DNA from: Streptomyces olivaceoviridis
GTDB lineage: Bacteria; Actinomycetota; Actinomycetes; Streptomycetales; Streptomycetaceae
Assembly: GCF_014650115.1 (NCBI RefSeq)
Contig: NZ_BMUI01000004.1
Location: forward strand, 248,001-312,000
Direction: 5' to 3'
DNA: 64,000 nucleotides
Made by a program: the position numbers and the translations under genes. The notes under the pieces are model-generated. The model ran no database searches. It saw only the letters and a program-made list of their open reading frames with translations, and was not told where the DNA came from. Shown piece by piece: positions 27,501-35,543 of the stretch (positions are counted from its first letter, which is position 1; each line of letters opens with the position of its first letter).

Positions 27501-29265
27501 GGCCGCGGTGGCGGAGGGACGACAGTCCACCGGCCCCGCCGCGCCGGGCTACGCCGACGCCGAGCGCGAGGCCGTCCTGAAGGTGATGCGCGAGCGCCGC
27601 GACATCCGCAACGGCTTCCGCAGCGACCCCATCCCGCACGAGGTGCTGCTCAGAGTCCTGGAGGCCGCGCACACCGCGCCGTCCGTGGGCCACTCGCAGC
27701 CCTGGGACTTCGTCGTCATCCGGTCCGCCGAGACCCGGCGGACGATGCACGAACTGGCGATGCGGCAGCGCGAGGCGTACGCCAAGTCGCTGCCGAAGGG
27801 CCGGGCCAAGCAGTTCAAGGAACTGAAGATCGAGGCCATCCTCGACACCCCGGTCAACATCGTCGTCACCGCCGACCCCACCCGCGGCGGCCGGCACACG
27901 CTCGGCCGTCACACCCAGCCGCAGATGGCGCCCTACTCCTCGGCGCTCGCGGTGGAGAACCTCTGGCTCGCCGCCCGCGCCGAAGGCCTCGGCGTCGGCT
28001 GGGTCAGCTTCTTCGACGAGCGGGAGATGGTCCGCGCGCTCGGCCTGCCCGAGCACCTTGAGGTCGTCGCCTACCTGTGTGTCGGGTACGTCGACGAGTT
28101 CCCGGACGAGCCCGAGCTGATGCAGGCCGGCTGGTCCAAGCGACGCCCCCTGTCCTGGGTGGTGCACGAGGAGACGTACGGCCGCCGCGCCCTGCCCGGA
28201 GAGGAACCCCACGACCTGCTTGCCGAGACCGTCGCACAGATCCGCCCGCTCGACGCCAAGGCGCTCGGCGAGGCGTGGGAGCGCCAGAAGCGCATGACCA
28301 AGCCGGCCGGCGCGCTCGGCATGCTGGAGATCATCTCCGCACAGCTGTGCGGGCTGTCCCGGCAGTGCCCGCCGCCGATCCCGGAGCCCGCCGCCGTCGC
28401 CATCTTCGCCGGCGACCACGGCGTGCACGCCCAGGGCGTCACCCCCTGGCCGCAGGAGGTCACCGCCCAGATGGTGGCCAACTTCCTCGGCGGGGGCGCC
28501 GTCTGCAACGCCTTCGCCAGTCAGGTCGGCGCCGAGGTGTGCGTCGTGGACGTGGGCGTGGCCGCCGACCTGCCGGCCACCCCGGGCCTGCTGCCCCGCA
28601 AGATCCGCGGCGGCACGTCCGACATGACCACCGGCCCCGCGATGACCCGCGAGGAGGCCAAGGCGGCCATCGAGGTGGGCATCGAGACCGCCCGCGACCT
28701 GGTGGCGGCCGGCAACAAGGCGCTGCTCACCGGTGAGATGGGCATCGCCAACACCACCGCGTCCGCCGCGCTGATCTCCGTGTTCACCGGCACCGACCCG
28801 GCCGAGGTGACCGGGCGCGGAACGGGCATCAACGACGAGACGCTCGCCCGCAAGACGGAGGTCGTCCGCCGTGCCCTGGAACTCCACCAGCCGGACCCGG
28901 CCGACCCGATCGGCGTCCTCGCGGCGATCGGCGGCTTCGAGCACGCGGCCATGGTGGGCCTGCTGCTCGGCGGTGCCTCGCTGCGTACGCCGGTGATCCT
29001 GGACGGCGTCAGCGCCGGCGCGGCGGCCCTCGTGGCCCGCGCCATCGCCCCGGAGGTCCTCGCGGCCTGCATCGCCGGCCACCGCAGCGCCGAGCCGGGC
29101 CACGTGGCGGCCCTGAACAAGCTGGGCCTGCGCCCCCTGGTCGACCTGGACCTGCGCCTCGGCGAGGGCACCGGCGCCCTGCTCGCCCTGCCGCTGGTGC
29201 AGAGCACGGCGCGGGCCATGCACGAGGTGGCCACGTTCGATTCGGCGGGGGTCACGGAGAAGTAG
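24589..29265 (+). CDS. cobT: BluB-CobT fusion with giant repeat-rich N-terminal region
   Basis: The 1,558-residue product has three parts. Residues 1 to about 985 are low-complexity, rich in Ala, Gln, Pro, Val and Asp. They contain a 36-residue repeat (about 441-570) and a 20-residue repeat of PQPDAVSDAAVPDVPAAKAV type (about 791-880). Residues about 985-1200 are a BluB/nitroreductase-like domain (MRERRDIRNGFRSDPIP, AHTAPSVGHSQPWDF, LGVGWVSFFDE) that would make 5,6-dimethylbenzimidazole from FMN. Residues about 1220-1558 are CobT (FAGDHGVHAQGVTPWPQEVT, TGEMGIANTT, catalytic Glu in LGEGTGAL), which activates that base with nicotinate mononucleotide. GAGGGG lies 6 bases before the ATG. The N-terminal tail has no recognised function. 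Confidence 0.9.
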   Translation: MTDTGQVPGEGQPESAGMVEQPGVPAHGAYAYLSEAPAEDEDLLLPGAQGAWGNEVPPPAPEPVVEAVHEPGPHETAGRDSGSVDLSGVRLPNPGPASVPPSPILSAPHDPATAPQPPRRPLHLGPPIPDASASPVRSLADRGPAGAPVRQPGPAASGPEYLDAQSQAAPQSAAPWGAAQVATQTPAAETVDPSGAAQAAVARLTGQASSPTDTGHVQVVHGHDGVQPVHAHDGVYTAPVTPGAGADVASADGGTVADAAPTDVQAADGAPGPAHGQDGADQVPPTPEASGTDPAARSVPAEPAPAQAVPTGALPSEATGAEGAADAGPAAGTPAEAAAQAVAQAAAGEVAAQPAAGDAAQAVAGDAAQAGAGDAAQPTAPAQAADGVQQGETAQPIDAGQATETAQAADAEQLPGTGDVAAADQLTEQSADVAHPADPAQAVVAGDAAGGVQSAEPAQVADVVQAADGAPIAEVPQAVVAEDAAGGVQSAETAQVMDAVRSADSAPTAAAPQAVVAGDAAGAVQPTGPAQVADAVQAADGAPIAEVPQAVVAGDAAGAAQPAAPAQPAGAEQAADEPQSAEAQQIATADPADPAQPHLPADAHASAEAQAAVSPQGAVESAEEVPPHGAGEATEAIAAQSAAPVPDAATAQAAVDGADPTPAQVAVDGTDPAPAQAAEPTVAPHPTAAPAAQPTAPQTPQPAVPVAEAPHTDGGQAPEPAVPAAAEAPRAEPSQPTPAQPAVPVAARQDAVSAPPAGDGVDEAVEVTEPVVLQGPQLAESAPHATVAPPAQAVPQPDAVSDAAVPDVPAAKAVPQPDAVSDAAVPDVPPAKAVPQPDAVSDASVPDVPPAKAVPQPDAVSDAAVPDAPAAQATPQPDAAVPDVPHPQGPVQNPDQPLPSGLPVGPDPRPLGEFVPVEGQVPTAPHLAPTPPHPLVVPAPREGEPAGATAPDVVQHADDLRTTAADQEESTAAVAEGRQSTGPAAPGYADAEREAVLKVMRERRDIRNGFRSDPIPHEVLLRVLEAAHTAPSVGHSQPWDFVVIRSAETRRTMHELAMRQREAYAKSLPKGRAKQFKELKIEAILDTPVNIVVTADPTRGGRHTLGRHTQPQMAPYSSALAVENLWLAARAEGLGVGWVSFFDEREMVRALGLPEHLEVVAYLCVGYVDEFPDEPELMQAGWSKRRPLSWVVHEETYGRRALPGEEPHDLLAETVAQIRPLDAKALGEAWERQKRMTKPAGALGMLEIISAQLCGLSRQCPPPIPEPAAVAIFAGDHGVHAQGVTPWPQEVTAQMVANFLGGGAVCNAFASQVGAEVCVVDVGVAADLPATPGLLPRKIRGGTSDMTTGPAMTREEAKAAIEVGIETARDLVAAGNKALLTGEMGIANTTASAALISVFTGTDPAEVTGRGTGINDETLARKTEVVRRALELHQPDPADPIGVLAAIGGFEHAAMVGLLLGGASLRTPVILDGVSAGAAALVARAIAPEVLAACIAGHRSAEPGHVAALNKLGLRPLVDLDLRLGEGTGALLALPLVQSTARAMHEVATFDSAGVTEK
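25909..26310 (+). repeat. 108-bp in-frame tandem repeat within the BluB-CobT gene
   Basis: Units beginning CAGGCTGTCGTTGC start at 25909, 26017, 26125 and 26233, an exact 108-bp period encoding about 36 residues. The units use unusually many T-ending codons (GCT, GTT, GAT) compared with flanking DNA. Confidence 0.9.
26961..27230 (+). repeat. 60-bp in-frame tandem repeat within the BluB-CobT gene
   Basis: About 4.4 copies of a 60-bp unit encode PQPDAVSDAAVPDVPAAKAV and close variants. Copies differ at only a few positions (GCC/TCC, CCGGCC/CCGCCC), which indicates recent expansion. Confidence 0.92.
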
Positions 29266-29274
29266 GCCCCACGG

Positions 29275-29312
29275 CACGGGTGGTCCGGTGTTCAGCTGCC
29301 GGACCACCCGTG
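29275..29312 (+). terminator. Strong terminator after the BluB-CobT gene
   Basis: CACGGGTGGTCCGG (29275-29288) pairs perfectly with CCGGACCACCCGTG (29299-29312). The 14-bp stem encloses a 10-base loop. Confidence 0.8.
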
Positions 29313-29406
29313 TCCCATGCCCCGCCCACCGCTTAAAATCTGCACGTCAGGGCCGCTCCGAAGGTGCAGCGCGCCCATCGCACAGCTGCACGAGGAGCCG
29401 TCCCTC

Positions 29407-30639
29407 ATGGCCGAACACCCCGCCTACCCCGTAGGCCTCCGCCTCTCCGGCCGTCGCGTGGTCGTCCTCGGCGGCGGCCAGGTCGCCCAGCGCCGCCTCC
29501 CGGCGCTCATCGCGGCCGGCGCGGACATCGTCCTCGTCTCCCCGGAGGCGACCCCCTCGGTCGAGGCCATGGCGGACGCGGGCGAGATCACCTGGGTGCG
29601 GCGCGGGTACGAGGACGGCGACCTCGCCGAGGCCTGGTACGCCCTCATCGCGACCAGCGACCCCGCGGCGAACACGGCCGCCTCCGCCGAGGCGGAGCGC
29701 CACCGCGTCTGGTGCGTCCGCTCCGACGACGCCGACCAGGCGACGGCGTGGACCCCGGCGACCGGCCACAGCGAGGGCGTCACCGTCGCCGTGCTCACCA
29801 CGCACGCGCGGGGCCGCGACCCCCGGCACACCGCGGCCATCCGGGACGCGGTCGTCGAGGGCCTGCGCGACGGCACCCTCGTCGCCCCGCACCACCGCAC
29901 CCGCACCCCCGGCGTGGCCCTGGTCGGCGGCGGCCCGGGCGATCCCGACCTGATCACGGTTCGCGGCCGGCGCCTCCTCGCCGAGGCGGACGTCGTCATC
30001 GCCGACCGGCTCGGCCCGCGCGACCTGCTCGCCGAACTCCCCCCGCACGTCGAGGTGATCGACGCGGCGAAGATCCCGTACGGCCGGTACATGGCCCAGG
30101 AGGCCATCAACAACGCGCTCGTCGAGCATGCCAAGCAGGGCAAGGCGGTCGTCCGGCTCAAGGGCGGCGACCCGTTCGTCTTCGGCCGGGGCATGGAGGA
30201 GGTCCAGGCGCTCGCCGAGGCCGGCATCCCGTGCACGGTCGTCCCCGGCATCTCCAGCTCGATCTCGGTGCCGGGCGCGGCCGGCATCCCGGTCACGCAC
30301 CGGGGGGTGGCCCATGAGTTCACGGTGGTCAGCGGCCATGTGGCGCCGGACGACGAGCGCTCCCTGGTCGACTGGCCCTCGCTGGCCAAGCTCACCGGCA
30401 CCCTGGTGGTCCTGATGGGCGTCGACAAGATCGGGAAGATCGCCGAGACGCTCGTCGCGCACGGCAGGTCGCCCGGGACGCCGGTGGCCCTGGTGCAGGA
30501 GGGGACGACGGCCGCGCAGCGGCGCGTGGACGCCACCCTCGCCACGGTCGCCGAGACGGTCCGCGCCGAGGACGTGAAGCCCCCGGCGGTCATCGTCATC
30601 GGCGAAGTGGTGCGGGTCGGTCCCGCGCCTTCGGCGTGA
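29407..30639 (+). CDS. cobA: Precorrin-2 dehydrogenase / uroporphyrinogen-III C-methyltransferase (CysG-like, two domains)
   Basis: The 410-residue product starts with an NAD-binding sirohaem-synthase-like domain (about 1-150; VVVLGGGQVAQRRLPALIAA). A SUMT domain follows (about 165-405; LVGGGPGDPDLITVRG, VRLKGGDPFVFGRG, VPGISSSISVPGAAGIPVTH). It makes precorrin-2 and probably sirohydrochlorin, feeding cobalamin and sirohaem. The ATG at 29407 has GAGGAG upstream. A TAAAAT hexamer at 29334 is a likely -10 element, so it has its own promoter after the strong terminator. Confidence 0.92.
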   Translation: MAEHPAYPVGLRLSGRRVVVLGGGQVAQRRLPALIAAGADIVLVSPEATPSVEAMADAGEITWVRRGYEDGDLAEAWYALIATSDPAANTAASAEAERHRVWCVRSDDADQATAWTPATGHSEGVTVAVLTTHARGRDPRHTAAIRDAVVEGLRDGTLVAPHHRTRTPGVALVGGGPGDPDLITVRGRRLLAEADVVIADRLGPRDLLAELPPHVEVIDAAKIPYGRYMAQEAINNALVEHAKQGKAVVRLKGGDPFVFGRGMEEVQALAEAGIPCTVVPGISSSISVPGAAGIPVTHRGVAHEFTVVSGHVAPDDERSLVDWPSLAKLTGTLVVLMGVDKIGKIAETLVAHGRSPGTPVALVQEGTTAAQRRVDATLATVAETVRAEDVKPPAVIVIGEVVRVGPAPSA

Positions 30640-30688
30640 CATTGGCCTGATCTCGCGTAACCCGGGGTAACCCATCCCTTCCCAGCCG

Positions 30689-30724
30689 TTGGCACCACCT
30701 CCAGGACAAGGCAGTATCACCCTG
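30689..30724 (+). promoter_or_regulatory. Promoter for a leaderless SpoU-type gene
   Basis: TTGGCA (30689-30694) and CAGTAT (30712-30717) are 17 bp apart. The GTG start lies 6 bases after the -10 element and has no Shine-Dalgarno, as expected for a leaderless mRNA. Confidence 0.65.
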
Positions 30725-31542
30725 TGGCCGATCTCATCACCGTCGAGGATCCCGACGACCCGCGCCTGAGCGACTACACGGGCCTGACCGACGTCGAGCT
30801 GCGCCGCAAGCGCGAGCCCGCCGAGGGCCTGTTCATCGCCGAGGGCGAGAAGGTCATCCGCAGGGCGAAGGAAGCCGGCTACGAGATGCGGTCGATGCTG
30901 CTCTCGGCCAAGTGGATCGACGTCATGCGCGACGTCATCGACGAACTCCCGGCTCCCGTCTACGCCGTCAGCCCCGAACTCGCCGAACGGGTCACCGGTT
31001 ACCACGTGCACCGCGGCGCCCTCGCCTCCATGCAGCGCAAGCCGCTGCCGACGGCCGGCGAACTGCTGCGCTCCGCCAGCCGGGTGGTGGTCATGGAGTC
31101 GGTGAACGATCACACCAACATCGGCGCGATCTTCCGCTCGGCGGCGGCCCTCGGCATGGACGCGGTGCTGCTGTCGCCCGACTGCGCCGACCCTTTGTAC
31201 CGGCGGAGCGTCAAGGTCTCCATGGGCGCCGTGTTCTCGGTGCCGTACGCCCGGCTGGAGACCTGGCCCAAGAGCCTGGACTCGGTCCGCGAGGCCGGTT
31301 TCACCCTGCTCGCGCTCACCCCGGACGAGAAGGCCCGCACCCTGGACGAGGCCGCCCCGCACAGGATGGACCGGGTGGCGCTCATGCTCGGCGCCGAGGG
31401 CGACGGGCTGTCCACGCAGGCGCTGGTCGCCGCCGACGAGTGGGTCCGCATCCCGATGTCCCACGGCGTCGACTCGCTCAACGTGGGCGCGGCGGCGGCG
31501 GTGGCCTTCTACGCGGTGGCCACGGGCCGGCCGGAGTCCTGA
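30724..31542 (+). CDS. SpoU/TrmH-family RNA 2'-O-methyltransferase
   Basis: The 272-residue product has an N-terminal substrate-binding domain (EGLFIAEGEKVIRRA) and a C-terminal SPOUT knot. Motif 1 is SVNDHTNIGAIFRSA, motif 2 LMLGAEGDGLS and motif 3 IPMSHGVDSLNVGAAAAVAF. It methylates a ribose in rRNA or tRNA using SAM; the target base cannot be deduced. It is convergent with the kinase gene. Confidence 0.9.
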   Translation: MADLITVEDPDDPRLSDYTGLTDVELRRKREPAEGLFIAEGEKVIRRAKEAGYEMRSMLLSAKWIDVMRDVIDELPAPVYAVSPELAERVTGYHVHRGALASMQRKPLPTAGELLRSASRVVVMESVNDHTNIGAIFRSAAALGMDAVLLSPDCADPLYRRSVKVSMGAVFSVPYARLETWPKSLDSVREAGFTLLALTPDEKARTLDEAAPHRMDRVALMLGAEGDGLSTQALVAADEWVRIPMSHGVDSLNVGAAAAVAFYAVATGRPES

Positions 31543-31584
31543 CCCGGCGCGCCCCCGCCCGCCGAACCGGTGCCGACGCGGCCC

Positions 31585-33060
31585 TCAGTTACCGGCGTCG
31601 CGGCTCACCGCCGACGTGTCCGGGTTCGGCACGAACGTCGCGTCGCCCAGCGGCGAGTGGCTCGGCTGGGTGTGCTGCTGCCGGGGGACGCCGTCGTCGC
31701 CGAGCCCGCGCGCCGGGCCCTGGCAGCCCTGGGCCACCGCGATGCCGAGCGCCACGAGCAGCGTCACCACCACGAAGACGAACAGCCGCTGCCGCAGCAG
31801 CCGCGGATTGGCCGGCCGCCGCAGGCTCCCCGCCGGGCGCTGCCCCGGCCGACCGGAACCACCGCGCTGAGCGGGCCGGCCGCCACCGGAGCGCGGGCCG
31901 CCGCCGCGCGGCACCGGGGTGGGGCGCGCCGCACCCGGCCGGGCGGTGAGCCCGGCACCGCCACCGCGCGCACCGCTGCCCCCGCGTGAGGGCACCCCGC
32001 CGCGCGAGGACGCTCCGCCACGGGACGGCACTTCGCCGCGCGCGGACACCCCGCCCCTGGAGGACACGGAGGGCGCACCGCCCCGGGCCGGAGTGCCGCC
32101 GCGCGGCAGCGGCGTACCGGGCGAGGCGCGCCGCTGGGTGCGCTGCTGCTCGGGGTAGGTGTCGGCGAGCCGTCCGGTGGGCCGGTCCGCCTCGGCGGCA
32201 CGCGGCGAGGGCGGCCGTACGCCGTCCAGGCCCTGCGCCTCCCGGGCGGCGATCTCCTTCAGCCGCAGTGACAGCTGGAGCGTGCTGGGCCGCTCGTCGG
32301 GGTCCTTCGCCAGGCAGGCCCGGATCAGCGGGGCCAGCGCGTCCGGCACGCCGTACAGTTGCGGCTCCTCGTGCACCACCCGGTACAGCATCACCTCGGA
32401 ACTGCCGTGCCCGAAGGGCGAGTCGCCGGTCGACGCGTACGCCAGGGTCGCGCCCAGCGAGAACACGTCGGTGGCCGGCGTGACCGCCGCGCCGCGCACC
32501 TGCTCCGGGGCCAGGAAGCCGGGGGAGCCGACGGCGGTGCCGACGTGGGTGAGCGTGGAGGCGCCGGTGGCCCAGGCGATGCCGAAGTCGATGATCCGCG
32601 GCCCTTTCGGGGACAGCAGGATGTTGGAGGGCTTCAGGTCCCGGTGGACGACCCCGGCCTCGTGCACGGCGACCAGTCCCTCGGACAGGGCCGCGCCGAT
32701 CGCCGCCGTGTCCGCCGCGCCGAGAGCGCCCTCCTCGGCGATCTTGTCGTGCAGCGACGGGCCCGGTACGTACTGGGTGGCGAACCAGGGCCGCTCGGCC
32801 TCCAGGTCCGCGGCGACCAGCCGGGCCGTGCACCCGCCCCGGATCCGCCGGGCCGCCGACACCTCGCGCGCGAACCGCGACCGGAACTCCTGGTCCTCCG
32901 CCAGATCGGGCCGGATCACCTTCAGGGCGACCCGCTGCCCCTTCTTGTCGGAGCCGAGATAGACCACTCCCATCCCGCCCGCGCCGAGCCGTCGGTGAAG
33001 CCTGAACGAGCCGACGACGCGCGGGTCCTCGCGCCTCAGGCGCATCATCGCCATGTTCAT
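31585..33060 (-). CDS. Membrane-anchored Hanks-type Ser/Thr protein kinase
   Basis: The 491-residue product has an N-terminal kinase domain of about 265 residues. It shows RLGAGGMGVVYLG (P-loop), VALKVI (Lys), VVHRDLKPSNILL (catalytic loop), IDFGIA (DFG) and FLAPEQV. A linker of about 140 residues then contains repeated SRGG, PRGG and ARGG motifs. One transmembrane helix (LFVFVVVTLLVALGIAVA) and a short extracellular tail complete it. No PASTA domain is present, so the stimulus is unknown. ATG at 33060 gives MNMAMMRLRRED; the ribosome site is weak, and 33054 is an alternative. Confidence 0.9.
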   Translation of the reverse strand: MNMAMMRLRREDPRVVGSFRLHRRLGAGGMGVVYLGSDKKGQRVALKVIRPDLAEDQEFRSRFAREVSAARRIRGGCTARLVAADLEAERPWFATQYVPGPSLHDKIAEEGALGAADTAAIGAALSEGLVAVHEAGVVHRDLKPSNILLSPKGPRIIDFGIAWATGASTLTHVGTAVGSPGFLAPEQVRGAAVTPATDVFSLGATLAYASTGDSPFGHGSSEVMLYRVVHEEPQLYGVPDALAPLIRACLAKDPDERPSTLQLSLRLKEIAAREAQGLDGVRPPSPRAAEADRPTGRLADTYPEQQRTQRRASPGTPLPRGGTPARGGAPSVSSRGGVSARGEVPSRGGASSRGGVPSRGGSGARGGGAGLTARPGAARPTPVPRGGGPRSGGGRPAQRGGSGRPGQRPAGSLRRPANPRLLRQRLFVFVVVTLLVALGIAVAQGCQGPARGLGDDGVPRQQHTQPSHSPLGDATFVPNPDTSAVSRDAGN

Positions 33061-33377
33061 CCCCGCTGCCCGGTCCCTGTGACGTGGCACAGCTTACGTT
33101 TCCACGGCCGCCTGCGCGCAGAGGCCGCGCCCTCTGGGCCGGATGGATTGTGTCGGCCGTCCGGGGGGAGGTGAAACGCGGTCAGGAGGCACCGGTCCAC
33201 GGCGACTTCTTGCCACGGGTGGCCTCAACCGATCGGTGTCGCAGGGAGGTTGACGCCCTGCTGAGCGGCGGTGCGGGGGTCCGTACGCCCACCGGCCCAC
33301 GGTCGGCGGCGACCCGCGGTCATGCCCGCCCCCCGGACGCCGGTCCACCCCCGGCACTCCCTCCACCCCGGACGGGA

Positions 33378-33391
33378 GTGATCGAAGTCAC
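33378..33391. promoter_or_regulatory. Crp-type binding site
   Basis: GTGATCGAAGTCAC fits the streptomycete Crp motif GTG-N6-GNCAC and is a GTGA-N6-TCAC palindrome. It lies between the kinase gene and the small membrane-peptide gene, about 290 bases before the latter. The rest of 33061-33584 shows no gene I can support. Confidence 0.5.
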
Positions 33392-33584
33392 GCAACTCAT
33401 CCCATAGGGCGCGTCGGAAATATAGGGACAGAGTGGGCTACCCCTCCGGGAAGACCCCGAGACACCGGTCCGCGTCTCCACCCAGGGGAGTACGTCGCAG
33501 GTCATGGCTCATCCTCATGGAGGCCCGGCAATCGGTACGCGGGCATGACGCCCGGTGGGCGCCGCGCGCCTAGATTTGAGGTCA

Positions 33585-33630
33585 AGCGGCGGGTGTAGCA
33601 CTCGTCCCCCGAGGTCAGACACCCGCCGCT
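33585..33630 (+). promoter_or_regulatory. Long 5' leader hairpin before the 58-residue peptide gene
   Basis: AGCGGCGGGTGT (33585-33596) and ACACCCGCCGCT (33619-33630) form a perfect 12-bp stem around a 22-base loop. It ends 22 bases before the ribosome-binding site. A TAGATT hexamer at 33571 is a possible -10, which would put the hairpin at the very 5' end of the mRNA. Confidence 0.55.
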
Positions 33631-33663
33631 GCCGACGACAACCAAACGGTCAGGAGAGGGACC

Positions 33664-33840
33664 ATGGCCCACACGGCACCGCGACGCACGTCGTTCGCCC
33701 CCCGCCGGACGGGCCGTCGCCACCCCCTGGTGGCGACGCTCATGGCCCTTCCCCTGGCGGCCCTGCTCCTGCTCGTCTTCGACGGCTGGGAGACGGTGGC
33801 CACACAGGCGTCGTCCGTGGGTGCGATGCTGGGGCGCTGA
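33664..33840 (+). CDS. 58-residue single-pass membrane peptide
   Basis: This short ORF has AGGAGAGGG 4 bases before the ATG and an excellent GC3 bias. The product has an Arg-rich N terminus (RRTSFAPRRTGRRHP), one helix (LVATLMALPLAALLLLVFDG) and a short tail (WETVATQASSVGAML). It is therefore probably anchored with the basic end in the cytoplasm, or exported. A structured leader precedes it, and a strong terminator follows about 90 bases later, so it is monocistronic. Function is unknown. Confidence 0.75.
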   Translation: MAHTAPRRTSFAPRRTGRRHPLVATLMALPLAALLLLVFDGWETVATQASSVGAMLGR

Positions 33841-33927
33841 GCGGCGACCCCAGGCCCGGAAGAGCGGTCCGGGCGGGGACATCGATCCATGAAACCCCGT
33901 GGGGACGGGGGTACGGCGGACGGCACA

Positions 33928-33961
33928 AATGCCGGCGCAGCTGGGGAGCTGCGCCGGCATT
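33928..33961 (+). terminator. Strong intrinsic terminator
   Basis: AATGCCGGCGCAGCT and AGCTGCGCCGGCATT form a perfect 15-bp stem around GGGG, followed by GGCCGTTTT. It ends the small peptide transcript. Confidence 0.9.
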
Positions 33962-34101
33962 GGCCGTTTTCCCGGCGCCGGCCGGCCTTGCGGCTCGTAC
34001 ACCGGCCGCGGGCGCGCGGGGCGTCCGACGGAGTTCGCCGGACCCTCGCCGCCCCGCCCCCGGTACCCTCACCCCAGCACCCCACCCCGTCCGAGGCCCC
34101 C

Positions 34102-35106
34102 TTGACCGCAGACACCGACACCGGCGCCGACGCCCCCGCCCTCATATCCGCGCTGGCCGACCGGGCCAAGGCCGCCGCTCACCCCCGTACCCCCACCGCC
34201 CCCTGCTCCTGTCCCAGCGCCCCCCTCGCCGACCGCCGGGACGCCACCGTCGTCCGCCACGACGCCACCGTCGCCAAGGCCCACGCCCCGGACACGGACC
34301 CCGCCGCACTCACCCTCCGCGTCACCACGGCCGCCCGCCTCCCCGACCTGCTCCTGCCGCCGCTCACCCCGGACACGGCCACCCTGCACGACCGCCTGGT
34401 CACCTTCTGGCCGTACGGCGTCCCCGTGGACCCGGACGACCCGGACGCCGCTCCCTGGGAGGCCGCCGCCACCCTCCTCGCCCGCCTGCACCGCACCCAC
34501 GTCCCCGCCGGCCTCCCCCCGATGCGCGGCCCCGCGAAGGCCGCCCGCGCGCTCGACCGCCTCCAGGCGACCCTGCGCACCACGCCCGGCACGACCGCCC
34601 ACACGGCCGCCCGTCCCGTCCTGGACGCCTGGGCGGCCCTGCCCGCCTGGGCCCGCGCGCAGGCGCCGATGCCCGGCCCGCCGGCCCTCTGCCACGGCGA
34701 CCTGCACCTCGGCCAGCTCGTCCGGCACCCGGCACCGGACGGCCCGTGGAAGCTGATCGACGTGGACGACCTCGGTGCCGGCGTCCCGGCCTGGGACCTC
34801 GCCCGCCCCGCCGCCTGGTACGCCTGCGGACTCCTCCCGCCCGACGAGTGGACCCGCTTCCTGACCGCCTACCGACGGGCCGGCGGCCCGGCCGTGCCCG
34901 CGGACGGCGACCCCTGGACCGCCCTGGACGTCCCGGCCCGCGCGCTCACCGTGCAGACGGCCGCCCGCGCGGTCACCAAGGCGCTCGCCGCCGACCGCCC
35001 GCTGGACGAGGTGGAACAGGCATTGGTGGACGCGTGCGCGCGCATGCCGTCCGTCGCCGCCGGCCTCCCGCGTCCCCCTCGGTCCGCGCCCGGATTCCCG
35101 GACTAG
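34102..35106 (+). CDS. Aminoglycoside phosphotransferase-fold (APH) family protein
   Basis: The 334-residue product has kinase-like blocks. The catalytic loop is LCHGDLHLGQLV (HGDxHxxQ in place of HGDxxxxN), and the metal Asp is in KLIDVDDLGAGVPAWDLARPA. The TTG at 34102 (LTADTDTGADAP) has CCGAGG 6 bases upstream. The frame extends far upstream, but through the terminator and unconvincing sequence. It is probably a small-molecule kinase or maturase, not necessarily drug resistance. Confidence 0.75.
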   Translation: MTADTDTGADAPALISALADRAKAAAHPRTPTAPCSCPSAPLADRRDATVVRHDATVAKAHAPDTDPAALTLRVTTAARLPDLLLPPLTPDTATLHDRLVTFWPYGVPVDPDDPDAAPWEAAATLLARLHRTHVPAGLPPMRGPAKAARALDRLQATLRTTPGTTAHTAARPVLDAWAALPAWARAQAPMPGPPALCHGDLHLGQLVRHPAPDGPWKLIDVDDLGAGVPAWDLARPAAWYACGLLPPDEWTRFLTAYRRAGGPAVPADGDPWTALDVPARALTVQTAARAVTKALAADRPLDEVEQALVDACARMPSVAAGLPRPPRSAPGFPD

Positions 35107-35186
35107 GCTGCAACCGCCCGGGGCCGGACGGAGTCTGTCCTGGGGAAACACGAAGCAGGACCGACCGGCGAGGAGTTGAGCCGACC

Positions 35187-35480
35187 ATGCAGTGTCCGAA
35201 GTGCCATGCGCCGATGCACACCTACAACCGCAACGGCGTCCAGATCGAGCAGTGCAGCGGCTGTCGCGGCATATTCCTCGACTACGGCGAACTGGAGGCG
35301 CTGACCCGTCTGGAGGCCCAGTGGTCGCAGCCGGCCCCGCCGCCCCCGCCCGCTCCGCAGGCCTACCCGGCGGCTCCGCCCGCGCCCGCCTGGGGCGCCC
35401 CGCACGGCGGCCACGGCGGTCACGGTCACTACGGCCACCAGCGCCACAAGAGCTTCGGCCACATGCTCTTCTCCAGCTGA
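35187..35480 (+). CDS. TFIIB-type zinc-ribbon protein
   Basis: This 97-residue protein has an N-terminal zinc ribbon with CPKC and CSGC pairs (MQCPKCHAPM, IEQCSGCRGIFLDYGELE, residues 1-40). A Pro/Ala-rich linker and a His/Gly-rich tail follow (GGHGGHGHYGHQRHKS), which could bind additional metal. GAGGAG lies upstream of the ATG. Such proteins are widespread and poorly characterised. Confidence 0.88.
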   Translation: MQCPKCHAPMHTYNRNGVQIEQCSGCRGIFLDYGELEALTRLEAQWSQPAPPPPPAPQAYPAAPPAPAWGAPHGGHGGHGHYGHQRHKSFGHMLFSS

Positions 35481-35502
35481 TCCCCGGCTGAGCACACGCA
35501 GA

Positions 35503-35533
35503 AGCCCCCGGCCGTACGAGACGGCCGGGGGCT
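35503..35533. terminator. Terminator between the zinc-ribbon gene and the tRNA cluster
   Basis: AGCCCCCGGCCGT and ACGGCCGGGGGCT form a perfect 13-bp stem around ACGAG. It can serve the plus-strand gene and the minus-strand tRNA transcript. Confidence 0.85.
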
Positions 35534-35543
35534 CCTTGCGGTG

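Noticed and set aside
33084..33407. 107-codon open frame downstream of the kinase start
   Set aside because: Composition is Pro/Arg-rich without bias. It covers the divergent promoter region and the Crp site.
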